Source: Candidatus Zixiibacteriota bacterium (GTDB lineage: Bacteria > Zixibacteria > MSB-5A5 > GN15 > PGXB01). From it: a stretch of DNA of 64,000 bases. How positions within the stretch are numbered: the stretch's first letter is position 1; every line of letters starts with the position of its first letter. The position numbers and the translations under genes are program-made. The notes beneath the pieces were generated by a model. The model was not told the origin of the DNA. It worked only from the letters and a program-made list of their open reading frames with translations, and did not search any database. This document shows positions 1 through 9,652 of the stretch, one piece after another. The DNA lies in assembly GCA_016933695.1 (NCBI GenBank), contig JAFGAL010000010.1, positions 328,574 to 392,573 on the forward strand, in the 5' to 3' direction.

Positions 1-1097
1 AGGCGACTGCATCGCTCTTTCAACAATCCGATAATCTGCCGTAAATACTCCCAGCGCGTCTCCAACCAGTATTTGGTCGTGTAACCGGCATTCACCAAAA
101 GCGGCGCGACCAGTTCAGCCAGACGGTAATCCGCTGTATTTTTAATATACTCCCTGTTGAGCGCCAGCAGTTTTTCCTCATTGAAAATCGGGTTGGCCTT
201 GTTCACGTTTTCCAACCTGAAAACCCGGACCAATTCCTCGCGCGGGAGGTATTCGCGGTCGTCTTTCGGTGACCACCCCAGGAGACAGAGAAAATTAAAT
301 AATCCTTCCGGCAGTATCCCTTCGTTGCCGTATTCGGCAACGTCCTTATCGCCCAGTCGCTTCGAGACTTTTTTCTTGTCGGGCCGAAGAATCAGCGGCA
401 CGTGCGCAAATTTCGGCGGCTCGATTCCCAGACCGCGATACAGTAAAATCTGCTTGAAGGTATTGGTAATGTGATCATTGCCGCGAATAACATGGGTTAT
501 CCCCATTTCATGGTCATCAGCGACTACGGCCAAATTGTATACCGCCCGTCCATCGGAACGGCATATCACAAAATCTTCAATTTCGGCATTTTGGCGCACC
601 AGATGCCCCAAAATCACATCATCGTAGGCGGTCTCCCCGTCCGGAACCGCCAATCGCACGGCATATGGCGTATTGCTTGCCAAAAGCCTCTGTTCTTCTT
701 CCGGAGAACTTTTCAGCCAATCTTTGTCAAGATGCTGGTCTTTGGACTCCGCCAGTTCCTGACGTTTCTGTTCCAATTCTTCGGGAGTTTTGAAACACCG
801 ATAGGCATGGCCGTTTTCAATCAGTTTCTCCACGTACGGGGTGTAGCGCTCCAGCCGTTCCGACTGGAAGAACGGCCCTTCATCCCAATCCAGTCCCAGC
901 CATTTGAGGGCGTCGAGAATCGGATCGACCAGTTCCGCCTGTGAACGTGCCTGATCGGTATCCTCGATTCTCACGATAAACTTGCCGCCATTCTGGCGCG
1001 CGTATAACCAGTTAAATATCGCCGTTCGAGCCGTCCCGACGTGCAAATATCCCGATGGCGACGGCGCAATACGGACTCTGATTTCGTTGTCTGACAT
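1..1097 (-). CDS. gltX: Glutamyl-tRNA synthetase, partial (C-terminus off the left edge)
   Basis: This is a class I aminoacyl-tRNA synthetase that charges tRNA with glutamate in the cytoplasm. The minus strand from the ATG at 1097 reads without a stop to the edge of the window, about 365 codons. The N-terminus has APSPSGYLHVGTART, the HIGH-type signature of GluRS with HVG in place of HIG. RIEDTD follows shortly after, as in the family. Further on, DKKKVSKR is the KMSKS-type ATP-binding loop, with conserved residues such as RGNDHITNT and LLGWSP nearby. The catalytic domain is complete, but most of the anticodon-binding helical domain lies outside the window. Whether the enzyme is discriminating or also charges tRNA-Gln cannot be decided here. 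The family call is secure. Confidence 0.95.
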   Translation of the reverse strand, partial: MSDNEIRVRIAPSPSGYLHVGTARTAIFNWLYARQNGGKFIVRIEDTDQARSQAELVDPILDALKWLGLDWDEGPFFQSERLERYTPYVEKLIENGHAYRCFKTPEELEQKRQELAESKDQHLDKDWLKSSPEEEQRLLASNTPYAVRLAVPDGETAYDDVILGHLVRQNAEIEDFVICRSDGRAVYNLAVVADDHEMGITHVIRGNDHITNTFKQILLYRGLGIEPPKFAHVPLILRPDKKKVSKRLGDKDVAEYGNEGILPEGLFNFLCLLGWSPKDDREYLPREELVRVFRLENVNKANPIFNEEKLLALNREYIKNTADYRLAELVAPLLVNAGYTTKYWLETRWEYLRQIIGLLKERCSR

Positions 1098-1127
1098 AGT
1101 ATTCCTGTTCCAGTTCACTAACAGCCG

Positions 1128-1595
1128 TTAAACCTGTGGTCTCCCGGAATCGGTTCCTTCTTCCGGCGGCTGAACATCCGGAGGAAGCGGCCCGACCGGC
1201 GGAGGTGGAGGCGGAGGCGGCGGGGCGGCATATTGATGTGCCGGAGCAGCCTGATAGGTTTGCGGCGGCGGCACATCACATTGCCGCAGTTCAAACTCAA
1301 GGCCACCAACCAGCCTGGCAACCACATTGTAAATAAACGCCGCAATGAGAAGGAGAATCGTGTTGAATACCGCTCCCAGCAAACTGAATGCGATGGGAAT
1401 CAGTATCAGCAGAAAGCCGATTCCATCCTCAAACATCGGCATATCGCCGAAGCCCTGCAATTCCGTCATAAAAGGTGCCATCAACATGAGGAAAAATGCA
1501 TAGAAAATACCGATGAGAAATCCCATCACCAGATTAAGCGTAAAACTAATCTTGATAATGGCCCAATATCCGATCGAACGTAATTCAAATTTCAT
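1128..1595 (-). CDS. Small membrane protein with proline-rich tail
   Basis: Product of 155 residues with no recognised function. The first half has two strongly hydrophobic segments, around residues 15-40 and 60-90. Between them is a short acidic loop that includes GFGDMPMFEDG. The C-terminal third is a soluble tail with a run of nine prolines, then PPDVQPPEEGT. The layout resembles small DUF3566-like membrane proteins, but this is only a resemblance. The ATG at 1595 is preferred over the upstream GTG at 1607 because a GAGG ribosome-binding site sits seven bases before it. The gene lies about 30 bp upstream of gltX on the same strand, so co-transcription is likely. Confidence 0.6.
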   Translation of the reverse strand: MKFELRSIGYWAIIKISFTLNLVMGFLIGIFYAFFLMLMAPFMTELQGFGDMPMFEDGIGFLLILIPIAFSLLGAVFNTILLLIAAFIYNVVARLVGGLEFELRQCDVPPPQTYQAAPAHQYAAPPPPPPPPPVGPLPPDVQPPEEGTDSGRPQV

Positions 1596-1744
1596 CGGAA
1601 ACCTCACTTATTTTGAGACAGTCCATTTCTCTCCCACCGTCGCATCGCGAATGGATCGCGACACCCCGGGCGTCCATGTCAGTTTTGTAATATATGAATT
1701 CTCCGTTCCCGACTCAACAAAAAAACCCAACGCCGAAGGGAGTG

Positions 1745-3859
1745 CTATTCGTCATGGCGAAGGATAATGCGGGCGTCGACCGCCTTCGACATGCCCTTTT
1801 TCGAGCGCGCCACGAAGGGGTTGATGTCGATTTCGGCGAAATCATCGAAATCGGAAACCAGTTGTGACAATCGTAACAGCGATTCTTTCAGCGTTGCCAG
1901 ATCGGCCGGCTCCGAACCGCGATAACCGGTCAGGAGCGGATACGATTTCAATCCGCCGATCATCTCATCGACATTATGCACCGTCAACGGACTGATCCGA
2001 AACGCCACGTCCTTGAGAATTTCCACGTAAATGCCGCCCAGCCCGAACATGATCAACGGTCCGAATGACGGATCGGTACTCATGCCCATCACCGTTTCGA
2101 TTCCCCCGGTCACCATCTCCTGCACCATGACCGAAAAGGCCTCTTTCTTGCCCGGCAATTTGGCGACTTTCTTTTTCAGCTCGGTAAAGCAGGATTTGGT
2201 TTCTTTGGCGGAACGGATATCGATCACGACCGCACCGAACTCGGTTTTATGCAGAATCTGCGGAGTATTGACTTTCAGCGCCACGGGATAACCGATCTCA
2301 TCGGCGGCCGCCACCGCCTCTTTATCGGTCCGGGCAATCCGGTTCCGCGTAACCGGGATGCCGTACGCGTCAAGGATTGACAGCGCGGTATCGCCGACAA
2401 TCGAGTCCTGTTTTTTGGTCAGAACACCATCCAGAATCTTTTGCACCCGGGCATAATCCACCTTGAACGTCTTGATCTTGGGCAGAGGGCGATCCAGCCA
2501 TTTGCGATGCGAATCGATGAGCGAAAGGGTCTTGGCAATCGCTTCCGGGAAGAGATACACGGGAATGCCGTTTTGTTTAAGATAATTCACCGCGGCCGAT
2601 CCCTCGCCCACACCCATGAAACAGGCCAGGACGGTCTTTTTCGAGCCCTTGACGCCGTTGAGAATACTGTTGGCCACGTCCATCTGGTTGATGGTCACCG
2701 GCGGGACAAAAACCGTCACGATACTGTCGATATTGGGGTCATTCTTGACAATATTCAGCGCGGTCTCAAAATGCTTCCCCCCGGCGCCCGCCACCAGATC
2801 AAGGGGATTGTTCACTGTCCCCTGACCGCTGAGTGCCTTTTTCAGTTTGGTTTTCATCGCCGATGAGAACGGCGCGACATCCATTCCCAGCGATACCAGC
2901 GCATCGGTTGCCAATAAAGCCGGCCCTCCGGCATTGGAAATGATTGCCACCCGGTTGCCTTTGGGGATCGGTTGCATTGACAAGGCCGCGCCGACATCGA
3001 ACAGCTCCTCCACCGAAGACACGCGCAAAACCCCGCATTGATCAAAGAGCGCATCGACCCCGACGTCCAGCTCGGCCAGCGCCCCGGTATGCGATGAGCC
3101 CGCGGCGGCGCCCTGTCTGGTGCGCCCGGCTTTCACCGCCACGATCGGCTTGAAACGGGAAATCTCCCGCGCGATTTTGGTAAAATGACGGGGATTGCCG
3201 AAATTCTCAAGATACAGCAGAATGATATCGGTACTGGGATCATCCTTGAGATATTCCAGAATGTCATTGGCGGAAATGTCAGCCTTGTTGCCAATCGACG
3301 CCACGATTGAAAATCCCAGCCCCAGAATCGAGGCGTGATTCATGATCGCTTCGCCCAGTCCGCCCGATTGCGAGATAAATCCGACCCGCCCCTGAAGCGC
3401 ACGGGTTTTGCCGAACGTGCAGTTCAGGCTGTACTCCGGATCGGTGTTGACCACACCGAAACAGTTCGGGCCGATCATCCGCATGCCGTATTTGCGGCAG
3501 ATGTCCACCAGCCGGTTTTCGACTTTCAATCCTTCGACGCCGACTTCACGGAATCCCGCCGAAATCACCACCAGACCGCGCACGCCTTTTTGCCCGCACT
3601 GCTCGGCCACGTCCGGCACCGAGTCGCGCGGGACGACAATGATCGCCAGATCGACCGCATCCGGCACGTCGAGAATCGTCGAATAGCATTTAATCGAATG
3701 AATTACCGTCGCTTTCGGATTGACCGGAAACACTTTGCCGTTGAACTCGTTGACAATCAGGTTGTGCAGGATTTCGCGACCGATCGTACCCTTGCGTGTC
3801 GAAGCGCCGATGACCGCCACCGAGCGCGGTTTGAATATGTACTGCAAATTATTCTTCAT
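1745..3859 (-). CDS. ADP-forming acyl-CoA synthetase (fused alpha-beta), acetate--CoA ligase type
   Basis: The family interconverts acetyl-CoA (or a related acyl-CoA), ADP and phosphate with acid, CoA and ATP, conserving energy by substrate-level phosphorylation. The 704-residue product has the alpha half first: a CoA-binding Rossmann domain starting SVAVIGAS, then GPNCFGVVN, ISQSGGLGEA, and GSSHTGALA carrying the phospho-histidine (His257 from the chosen start). The beta half follows, an ATP-grasp domain with ILHKTEFGAVV holding the second conserved histidine, and a C-terminal end with DINPF. Length and domain order match single-chain alpha-beta members. ATG 3859 is chosen over ATG 3871 because a GGAAGCGG stretch precedes it. 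The substrate range (acetyl, propionyl, aryl) cannot be read from the sequence. Confidence 0.9.
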   Translation of the reverse strand: MKNNLQYIFKPRSVAVIGASTRKGTIGREILHNLIVNEFNGKVFPVNPKATVIHSIKCYSTILDVPDAVDLAIIVVPRDSVPDVAEQCGQKGVRGLVVISAGFREVGVEGLKVENRLVDICRKYGMRMIGPNCFGVVNTDPEYSLNCTFGKTRALQGRVGFISQSGGLGEAIMNHASILGLGFSIVASIGNKADISANDILEYLKDDPSTDIILLYLENFGNPRHFTKIAREISRFKPIVAVKAGRTRQGAAAGSSHTGALAELDVGVDALFDQCGVLRVSSVEELFDVGAALSMQPIPKGNRVAIISNAGGPALLATDALVSLGMDVAPFSSAMKTKLKKALSGQGTVNNPLDLVAGAGGKHFETALNIVKNDPNIDSIVTVFVPPVTINQMDVANSILNGVKGSKKTVLACFMGVGEGSAAVNYLKQNGIPVYLFPEAIAKTLSLIDSHRKWLDRPLPKIKTFKVDYARVQKILDGVLTKKQDSIVGDTALSILDAYGIPVTRNRIARTDKEAVAAADEIGYPVALKVNTPQILHKTEFGAVVIDIRSAKETKSCFTELKKKVAKLPGKKEAFSVMVQEMVTGGIETVMGMSTDPSFGPLIMFGLGGIYVEILKDVAFRISPLTVHNVDEMIGGLKSYPLLTGYRGSEPADLATLKESLLRLSQLVSDFDDFAEIDINPFVARSKKGMSKAVDARIILRHDE

Positions 3860-4158
3860 GTCCGCTTCCATTTTTTTCGCTCATGGATTCTGTTATCATG
3901 CCCCAGGGTAATCCCTCCGCGTTCCGCTGTCGTGTCCAAAGAATCGTCTTCCCGGTCAAATGTCAAGCATATTCTGGTTAACCATATGATACGTGGTTTA
4001 TTGACCGTTATTTGTCATTATATTATTATGCGTCCATATTTACTATACTTCTCATGGTTGGAATACTCGTGCTTTTTACGATGACTGATGAATTACGATA
4101 AATGAGCATGAATCGACGCCTGCGGGATTCCGCATAAATAGTCATTGTATTCTTGCCC
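3860..4158. other. Intergenic stretch, no gene seen
   Basis: About 300 bp between the acyl-CoA synthetase start and the terminator of the GAF-HisKA gene. Reading frames here are extensions of shadow frames of the neighbour. On the minus strand a TTGACA box lies near 3960, but no good -10 box stands at the right distance, so no promoter is claimed. Confidence 0.4.
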
Positions 4159-4191
4159 AAAAAAAAAGACCGACAGAACACTGTCGGTCTT
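4159..4191 (-). terminator. Rho-independent terminator of the GAF-HisKA gene
   Basis: An 11-bp perfect stem (4166-4176 with 4181-4191, arms AAGACCGACAG and CTGTCGGTCTT) has a four-base loop. On the minus strand it is followed by a run of nine T (4167-4159). It lies about 25 bp past the stop codon at 4218. Confidence 0.9.
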
Positions 4192-4217
4192 CGGGCGAGG
4201 TAGGGATAAGAGGGGAA

Positions 4218-5000
4218 CTAGGAGGAGCTTTGCTCATCGTCCGACAGATCAATCATCTTGAGACCATTGGCATAGTCGGCGACCGTGTCTTTATTGATGT
4301 TCAGCAGTTTCTGCATCACCGTTCTGATGCGAAGCGCTGACTCTTCCACCACCTGCAGTTTTTTTGCCAACTCCTCGTCGAGCTTATCCTTCCTCATTAA
4401 GAGCAATTGGATATTCCCCAGCACCGCGGTGAGGGGATTGTTTATTTCATGATTCAATGTTGCCGTCGTTTCCAGTATCGCATTGATACGTTCCTGGCGA
4501 ATCTGCGTTTTGGGATCACCGGTTGCGGTCACTCCCGCCGCCGCCAGCGACACGGTCAAGGCCGCCGCCAGCGCTTCGAGAAACTCGTCTTCTCTAACCA
4601 GCGATCCGGAACCGGGCTGAATGCCCAGCACCGCACCGATAATGCGATTGCCTTTTTTCAGCGGAAGCGTGAATCCTGCCACCGGATTCTCGCCCCCGAA
4701 CGAAAGGTAGGCCGATTCCAAACGGCGCTGTTTTCTAAGACCGTCGAACAGGTCATGTTCAAGATCCGCCAGACGTTTCTTCTCCTGTTCTGTTTCGTGC
4801 CGGCCGGCGGTCAGCAATTCTCTACCCTGATCGTCCCAGATCAGCATCTGTCCCGCGGAAAGCCCGATCAGCGCCATTGCCGCTGTCAGCGCGGCTTCGG
4901 CGATCTGCGTCGGTTGCTTGTCCGACGACGTCGCAATCGCGATATCACGCAGGATTTCAAACTGCGTATAGGCCTTTTCTTTTCCGTTTTTTCGGGACAT
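4218..5000 (-). CDS. GAF-HisKA protein lacking a histidine-kinase ATPase domain
   Basis: Product of 260 residues, predicted soluble. Residues about 15-160 look like a GAF sensor domain (helix, then QMLIWDDQGRELL, then VAGFTLPLKKGNRIIGAVLGI). Residues about 165-235 form a HisKA dimerisation helix pair with the H-box TLNHEINNPLTAVLGNI; the phospho-acceptor would be His184. The protein ends about 75 residues later with an acidic serine tail (SDDEQSSS). None of the N, G1, F or G2 boxes of the HATPase_c domain are present, and no ATPase gene lies next to it, so it cannot phosphorylate itself as a normal kinase does. The ATG at 5000 is chosen over the GTG at 5006 because GAGGTG precedes it. It is monocistronic with its own terminator. 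It may be a phosphotransfer or decoy partner, which is inference. Confidence 0.75.
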   Translation of the reverse strand: MSRKNGKEKAYTQFEILRDIAIATSSDKQPTQIAEAALTAAMALIGLSAGQMLIWDDQGRELLTAGRHETEQEKKRLADLEHDLFDGLRKQRRLESAYLSFGGENPVAGFTLPLKKGNRIIGAVLGIQPGSGSLVREDEFLEALAAALTVSLAAAGVTATGDPKTQIRQERINAILETTATLNHEINNPLTAVLGNIQLLLMRKDKLDEELAKKLQVVEESALRIRTVMQKLLNINKDTVADYANGLKMIDLSDDEQSSS

Positions 5001-5185
5001 ATTCACCTCACTGCCGAATCACGCAAAATGCATGCCTCACCGTGAATTTGTCGCAATCCGGGTGAAAAACTGTCCGGCGTCCGGGGAAACTCGTTAACAC
5101 GGCAAGCCACAAGCGATTATCGTTATTGCTTGAAAGGCATGATCCGGTCTGATTGCAGTCAATACGGATTAACCATGCAAGACGC

Positions 5186-5213
5186 TTCACATTTGCCGCA
5201 GTGATAATACAAT
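5186..5213 (+). promoter_or_regulatory. Putative sigma-70-type promoter of purF
   Basis: TTCACA (5186-5191), a 16-bp spacer, and TACAAT (5208-5213). Each box differs from consensus by one base. It lies about 65 bp upstream of the chosen purF start. Confidence 0.5.
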
Positions 5214-5277
5214 TGTGGGCTTGACAAAGCACCTGCGGGTTATTACAATGAGGTTTTTCGCTAACTTGCGGGGAGAC

Positions 5278-6681
5278 ATGACAGACTCAAAGATGATTCA
5301 TGATAAATGCGGTGTTTTCGGAGTTTTCGGCTCCCAGCGGGCCGCCGAACTGACTTATTTGGGCCTTTATGCCCTTCAGCATCGCGGCCAGGAATCGGCC
5401 GGAATCGTAACCGCAGGAAATGGCAACGTTCATATATATAAGGGTATGGGCGAAGTCAACGAGGTCTTCGCCGACAACCGCCATCTCAACCGACTCAGCG
5501 GCAGTATCGCCATCGGACACACCCGCTATTCCACCACCGGAGCCTCATCGCTGATTAATATCCAGCCGTTTCTTATCACCAATCGCAGTCAGAAACTTGC
5601 TATCGGACACAACGGCAATCTAACCAATTCATACGAGTTGCGACGGAAGCTCGAAATGGCCGGCTCGATATTCCAGACCACGTCCGACACCGAAATCTTT
5701 TTGCATCTGGCGTCGTCTTCACCCAAACGCACCTGGTTCAACCGGATTTGCGACGGTCTCAAACAGGTTAAGGGCTCGTATTCGGTGGTCTTTCTTACCG
5801 AAGACTCCATTATCGCCGCCCGCGATCCACAGGGATTCCGTCCCTTATGCCTGGGTAAATACCGTCGCGGTTATGTCGTCGCTTCCGAAACCTGCGCGTT
5901 TGATATCATCGGCGCCAAATACGTGCGTGAGATCGAACCCGGCGAGGTTCTGGAAATCTCGACAAAGGGGCTGCGTTCGGTATTCCCGTTAAAGAAACAA
6001 CATCACGCGTTTTGCATTTTTGAATATATCTATTTCGCGCGTCCCGATTCCAAAGTCTTCGGCGAAAATGTCGACAAGATCCGTCGACGACTCGGACGCC
6101 AGCTGGCGATTGAACATCCCGCCGATGCCGATATCGTCATCGGTATCCCCGACTCGGCCAATACCGCCGCATTAGGGTATTCGGAGCAATCCGGAATCCG
6201 CTTTGAAATCGGCCTGATCCGCAACCACTATGTGGGACGGACGTTTATCGACCCCGACCAGGGGATTCGCGATCTTGATGTCAAGATCAAGTTCAACCCG
6301 GTTAAGGGTGTTCTTGAGGGACGCCGGGTCGTGGTCGTCGACGATTCCATCGTGCGGGGGACCACGTCGATGAAACTGGTAAAAATGATCCGTTCGGCCG
6401 GAGCCAAAGAGATTCATCTGCGCATCTCGGCCCCACCGATTATCTCCCCCTGTTTTTTCGGAATCGATATGCCAACCCGTCGCGAGTTGATCGCATCCGA
6501 AATGACCGTGCCGGAAATCGAGAAATATCTTGAGGTCGATTCGCTGGGGTATTTATCGGTTGACGGGATGTTGTCCATGCCGTCACTGCCCAATGGGAGT
6601 TTCTGTGTCAGCTGTTTCACCGGCAAATATCCGTTGAAAATCCCTGCCATGAACGACAAACTCCGTCTTGAAAAAGTATAG
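5278..6681 (+). CDS. purF: Amidophosphoribosyltransferase (glutamine PRPP amidotransferase)
   Basis: This enzyme catalyses the committed first step of de novo purine synthesis, moving the amide of glutamine onto PRPP. The product has 467 residues. The start is ATG 5278, preceded by GGGGAG; upstream in-frame codons lack a ribosome site. Translation begins MTDSKMIHDKCGVFGVFG, so a ten-residue propeptide precedes the catalytic cysteine (Cys11), as in Bacillus-type PurF. The glutaminase part has GIVTAG, GHTRYSTTG and GHNGNL; the PRPP loop is VVVVDDSIVRGTT. Cysteines in HAFCIFEY, ISPCFFG and the C-x2-C of SFCVSCFTG match the [4Fe-4S] ligands of the iron-sulfur PurF class. It is transcribed alone, with no other pur genes beside it. 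Confidence 0.96.
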   Translation: MTDSKMIHDKCGVFGVFGSQRAAELTYLGLYALQHRGQESAGIVTAGNGNVHIYKGMGEVNEVFADNRHLNRLSGSIAIGHTRYSTTGASSLINIQPFLITNRSQKLAIGHNGNLTNSYELRRKLEMAGSIFQTTSDTEIFLHLASSSPKRTWFNRICDGLKQVKGSYSVVFLTEDSIIAARDPQGFRPLCLGKYRRGYVVASETCAFDIIGAKYVREIEPGEVLEISTKGLRSVFPLKKQHHAFCIFEYIYFARPDSKVFGENVDKIRRRLGRQLAIEHPADADIVIGIPDSANTAALGYSEQSGIRFEIGLIRNHYVGRTFIDPDQGIRDLDVKIKFNPVKGVLEGRRVVVVDDSIVRGTTSMKLVKMIRSAGAKEIHLRISAPPIISPCFFGIDMPTRRELIASEMTVPEIEKYLEVDSLGYLSVDGMLSMPSLPNGSFCVSCFTGKYPLKIPAMNDKLRLEKV

Positions 6682-6745
6682 CTTTAAGAAATAACATCAA
6701 TTCGCTTATTTTCTTATCGTTAGCGTCCGACATAATAATTAATAT

Positions 6746-6773
6746 TTGACATCCGGCTATTTGTGCGTATATT
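6746..6773 (+). promoter_or_regulatory. Putative promoter of the secreted subtilase gene
   Basis: TTGACA (6746-6751), a 16-bp spacer, and TATATT (6768-6773), about 90 bp before the start codon at 6862. Confidence 0.65.
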
Positions 6774-6861
6774 TTTGTGTAAGAAGAAATTACTACCCTC
6801 AACCACTAAAGGTAACCGCTGTACATCCGTAATATAGAGTGAATAAACGCCGGGAGGTTTC

Positions 6862-9585
6862 ATGTCATCATTGAGACGGATTGTCATCGCCGTTTTACTC
6901 TGGATCGTGGTGCCCGTTATACTGGTTGCCGCGGAAATGCCGCAAAGCACACTCAATCCGAACCAATCTCTGCAAAAACGCGTAGTTCCTGAAAAGCCGG
7001 CGGACGTCAAAATCAGCGGGAAGGCATTGGCGAGAAATGTTGTGGTAAAATTCAAAGAGAATACCGGCATCAGACTAAACGCCGGAAGGTTATCATCGAA
7101 ATCCGGCATCGCGCTTGAAGATATCAATGACCTCTTGCTTCCCTATAAGAGCGCCGGTCTCAAACGAACCTTCTCCCGCAAATCCGAATCGGCCTATGAC
7201 CGCATGAAAACCGAGTTGGAACTGGCGTCAGGCAAACAGCTGGCCGATCTGAATCTCTATTATTCCATTCCCGTAACCGATCCGTCTGAAGCGGAGAACC
7301 TGATCAATCGACTGAATAGTTTCGAGGCGGTGGAAATAGCATATCTCGAACCGGTTCCCTTCGAGGCGGTCGATGTCGATCCCCCTACGCCGAATTATGA
7401 AGGTGATCAGGATTATCTTCTGGCCGCCCCGTCAGGCGTTGATCACTATTACGCCAAAACTCAGCCCGGCGGTGACGGCGCCGGAGTGAAAATTATCGAT
7501 ATCGAACTCGCCTGGACCGAAGACCATGAGGATTTGGAAAAGGCGATAGGCGGCACGATTGTCGGCGATGACCCCGTCGGAGCCCACGGCACCGCCGTAA
7601 TCGGCGTTATGATCGCCGGAGACAATGGCTACGGCGTCACCGGCATCTGTCCCGGCGCGGATATCGGCATGATCTCGGTAAACGATATTTCCATCGAAGA
7701 AGCGATACTTATTGCGGTCGATAATCTGGAACGCGGTGATATAATCCTGATCGAAATACATTCTCCCGGTCCGCATTATAATTTCGAATATCGCCAGGAT
7801 CAGCTCGGATATATCTGCGTGGAATACTGGCAGGGTAATTACGATGCCATGCTGTATGCCTGGGCCAAAGGCCTGATCGTGGTCGAAGCCGGCGGGAATG
7901 GGGCGGAAAACTTCGACAACACCGGCATTTACGGGCAGTTGTTCGACACTACCTATCGCAACTCCCATGCGATTATCGTCGGGGCCGGAGCGCCTCCCGA
8001 TGGCGAATACGGTGTTGACCGTTCGCGGTTGAGTTTTTCCAATTACGGTGAGCGGGTCAACCTGCAGGGATTCGGACAAAACGTGGTGACCACCGGGTAC
8101 GGTGACTTGTTCGACGGCGGCGATGATCCCAATCAGTACTATACGGCGACCTTCAGCGGGACTTCGTCGGCCTCGCCCATCGTTACCGGTGCGGTTGCCT
8201 GTCTGCAGGGATATTACAAGGCCGCCCACGGTGTCCCCCTGACTGTCGATTATGCGCGGGATGTGCTCAATGCCACCGGCTCGCCGCAACAGGGAGACCT
8301 CTCCAGGCATATCGGGCCGCGCCCCGCACTGCAGGCCGCGTTTGCGGCCCTGGCGCCGCCGCCTTCGCTCTACACCGAGCCGATTAGTATCGACACCAGC
8401 CTTGAAATAAACACCGTGGCGTATGTCCCGCTCTGGTTATACAATCGTTCCGCGACATCCGGTGTCGATTTCTCATTCGACAAGGATACCCTTGCTAAAT
8501 CCGCCGGTGCTGATTGGATAAGTGCTCTGCCGTCAAGCGGCACCGTTCCGGCGGGTGATTCACTGGAAATCACTGTCACACTCGATGCGACTCTGTTGGA
8601 AGCGGGGTTCACAGCGAATACCGCCATCTTTACGATTCACTGGGGTCCCTCGGGCGCATCGCTGGATTCGTCGGCGTTTGTACCGGTGTATCTCGAGGTG
8701 CCCTGTGCACCGGATGAAACCTTTGCAATCAGCGATAGCGATGATATCGGAGGGCCGGTATACGCCTGGACCGATATCAGTGCCATCGGCACCCGAATAC
8801 CCGATTACTGGTTCCATAACAGCTTTATCTCAGGAACGGAACTCGATGACGGCACGGCCGGACCGATTATACTCCCGTTTGATATTCCGTATTACGACAG
8901 CACATACGACCGTATATATGTCGGAGTTAACGGCGCGTTGTCGTTTACCGATGCGGATGTCAACATCAACGGATATTACACTCGCGGAATCGACATTCCC
9001 GGAAATCCATTTGTGTCGCTGGTGGCTCCGTATTGGAACGACTTTGTAATCGGTGATGGATACGCCGCGCATGGATGCATTTACTATTATCATGCACCAA
9101 CCGATGACACCACCATTATCCAATGGCACCAGGTGGGCGTCTGGGGCGATGTGAATGATACCCTTACCACGTTTCAGGCCATCCTGACCCGCACCGGAAA
9201 TATCTTCTTTCAATATCTCGATGTCGGGGCATCCGGCGATGATTCTCTCACGCTGATCGGAGTCAGCGGTGAGGGGTGTCAGGGCGCGTTGTATTTCGAC
9301 ACCGGTGAGCCCGTCGGAAATGCCATTGGAAATGGCGTGGCGGTGTTTTTCGATCAGGGACATGTACTGTTGCAGTCTGGCGACATCGACACATCCGGCG
9401 CATTCAATTTGATCGATATCCTGCTGTTGATCGACTATGTTTATGGCGACCCCCCGGGAGCTGCGCCTGATCCGCTTGCGGTGGGCGATGTCAACTGCGA
9501 TGACGCCATCAACCTTCTCGATATCCTGTATTTGATATCGACGATTTATCAGGAAGGCGACGAACCGTGCTATTTCGTCTATTGA
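6862..9585 (+). CDS. Secreted S8 (subtilisin-like) serine protease with C-terminal dockerin-like motif
   Basis: An exported 907-residue serine protease. Residues 1-25 form a signal peptide. Residues about 55-170 look like an inhibitor-type propeptide. The S8 catalytic domain follows: Asp213 in KIIDIELAW, His242 in GAHGTAVIGV, oxyanion Asn346 in EAGGNG, and Ser435 in FSGTSSASPIVTG. The triad is therefore complete. Residues about 500-835 look like beta-sandwich and Nidogen-like wall domains with many Asp and Gly. The last 68 residues carry two dockerin-like repeats (GDIDTSGAFNLIDILLLIDY and GDVNCDDAINLLDILYLIS). The same ending recurs in three giant proteins further right. A strong terminator follows. 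The substrate is unknown. Confidence 0.9.
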   Translation: MSSLRRIVIAVLLWIVVPVILVAAEMPQSTLNPNQSLQKRVVPEKPADVKISGKALARNVVVKFKENTGIRLNAGRLSSKSGIALEDINDLLLPYKSAGLKRTFSRKSESAYDRMKTELELASGKQLADLNLYYSIPVTDPSEAENLINRLNSFEAVEIAYLEPVPFEAVDVDPPTPNYEGDQDYLLAAPSGVDHYYAKTQPGGDGAGVKIIDIELAWTEDHEDLEKAIGGTIVGDDPVGAHGTAVIGVMIAGDNGYGVTGICPGADIGMISVNDISIEEAILIAVDNLERGDIILIEIHSPGPHYNFEYRQDQLGYICVEYWQGNYDAMLYAWAKGLIVVEAGGNGAENFDNTGIYGQLFDTTYRNSHAIIVGAGAPPDGEYGVDRSRLSFSNYGERVNLQGFGQNVVTTGYGDLFDGGDDPNQYYTATFSGTSSASPIVTGAVACLQGYYKAAHGVPLTVDYARDVLNATGSPQQGDLSRHIGPRPALQAAFAALAPPPSLYTEPISIDTSLEINTVAYVPLWLYNRSATSGVDFSFDKDTLAKSAGADWISALPSSGTVPAGDSLEITVTLDATLLEAGFTANTAIFTIHWGPSGASLDSSAFVPVYLEVPCAPDETFAISDSDDIGGPVYAWTDISAIGTRIPDYWFHNSFISGTELDDGTAGPIILPFDIPYYDSTYDRIYVGVNGALSFTDADVNINGYYTRGIDIPGNPFVSLVAPYWNDFVIGDGYAAHGCIYYYHAPTDDTTIIQWHQVGVWGDVNDTLTTFQAILTRTGNIFFQYLDVGASGDDSLTLIGVSGEGCQGALYFDTGEPVGNAIGNGVAVFFDQGHVLLQSGDIDTSGAFNLIDILLLIDYVYGDPPGAAPDPLAVGDVNCDDAINLLDILYLISTIYQEGDEPCYFVY

Positions 9586-9603
9586 CAATAAATTACCGAT
9601 GAC

Positions 9604-9635
9604 AAAAAAGGCCGCCCATTCAGGCGGCCTTTTTT
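9604..9635. terminator. Bidirectional terminator between the subtilase gene and nuoN
   Basis: A perfect stem (AAAAAAGGCCGCC pairing with GGCGGCCTTTTTT, loop CATTCA) gives a T-run on both strands. It lies 18 bp past the plus-strand stop at 9585 and 18 bp past the minus-strand stop at 9653, so it serves both genes. Confidence 0.92.
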
Positions 9636-9652
9636 ATCGATGTGGTCTTTAT

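Noticed and set aside
1200..1235. Run of GGC/GGA triplets as a possible structured DNA element
   Set aside because: It is explained as the coding sequence of the polyproline tail of the membrane protein on the minus strand.
3335..4084. A 249-codon plus-strand frame over the acyl-CoA synthetase
   Set aside because: It lies opposite a clear minus-strand enzyme gene, has no ribosome site, and its product has no recognisable features. It is a shadow frame.
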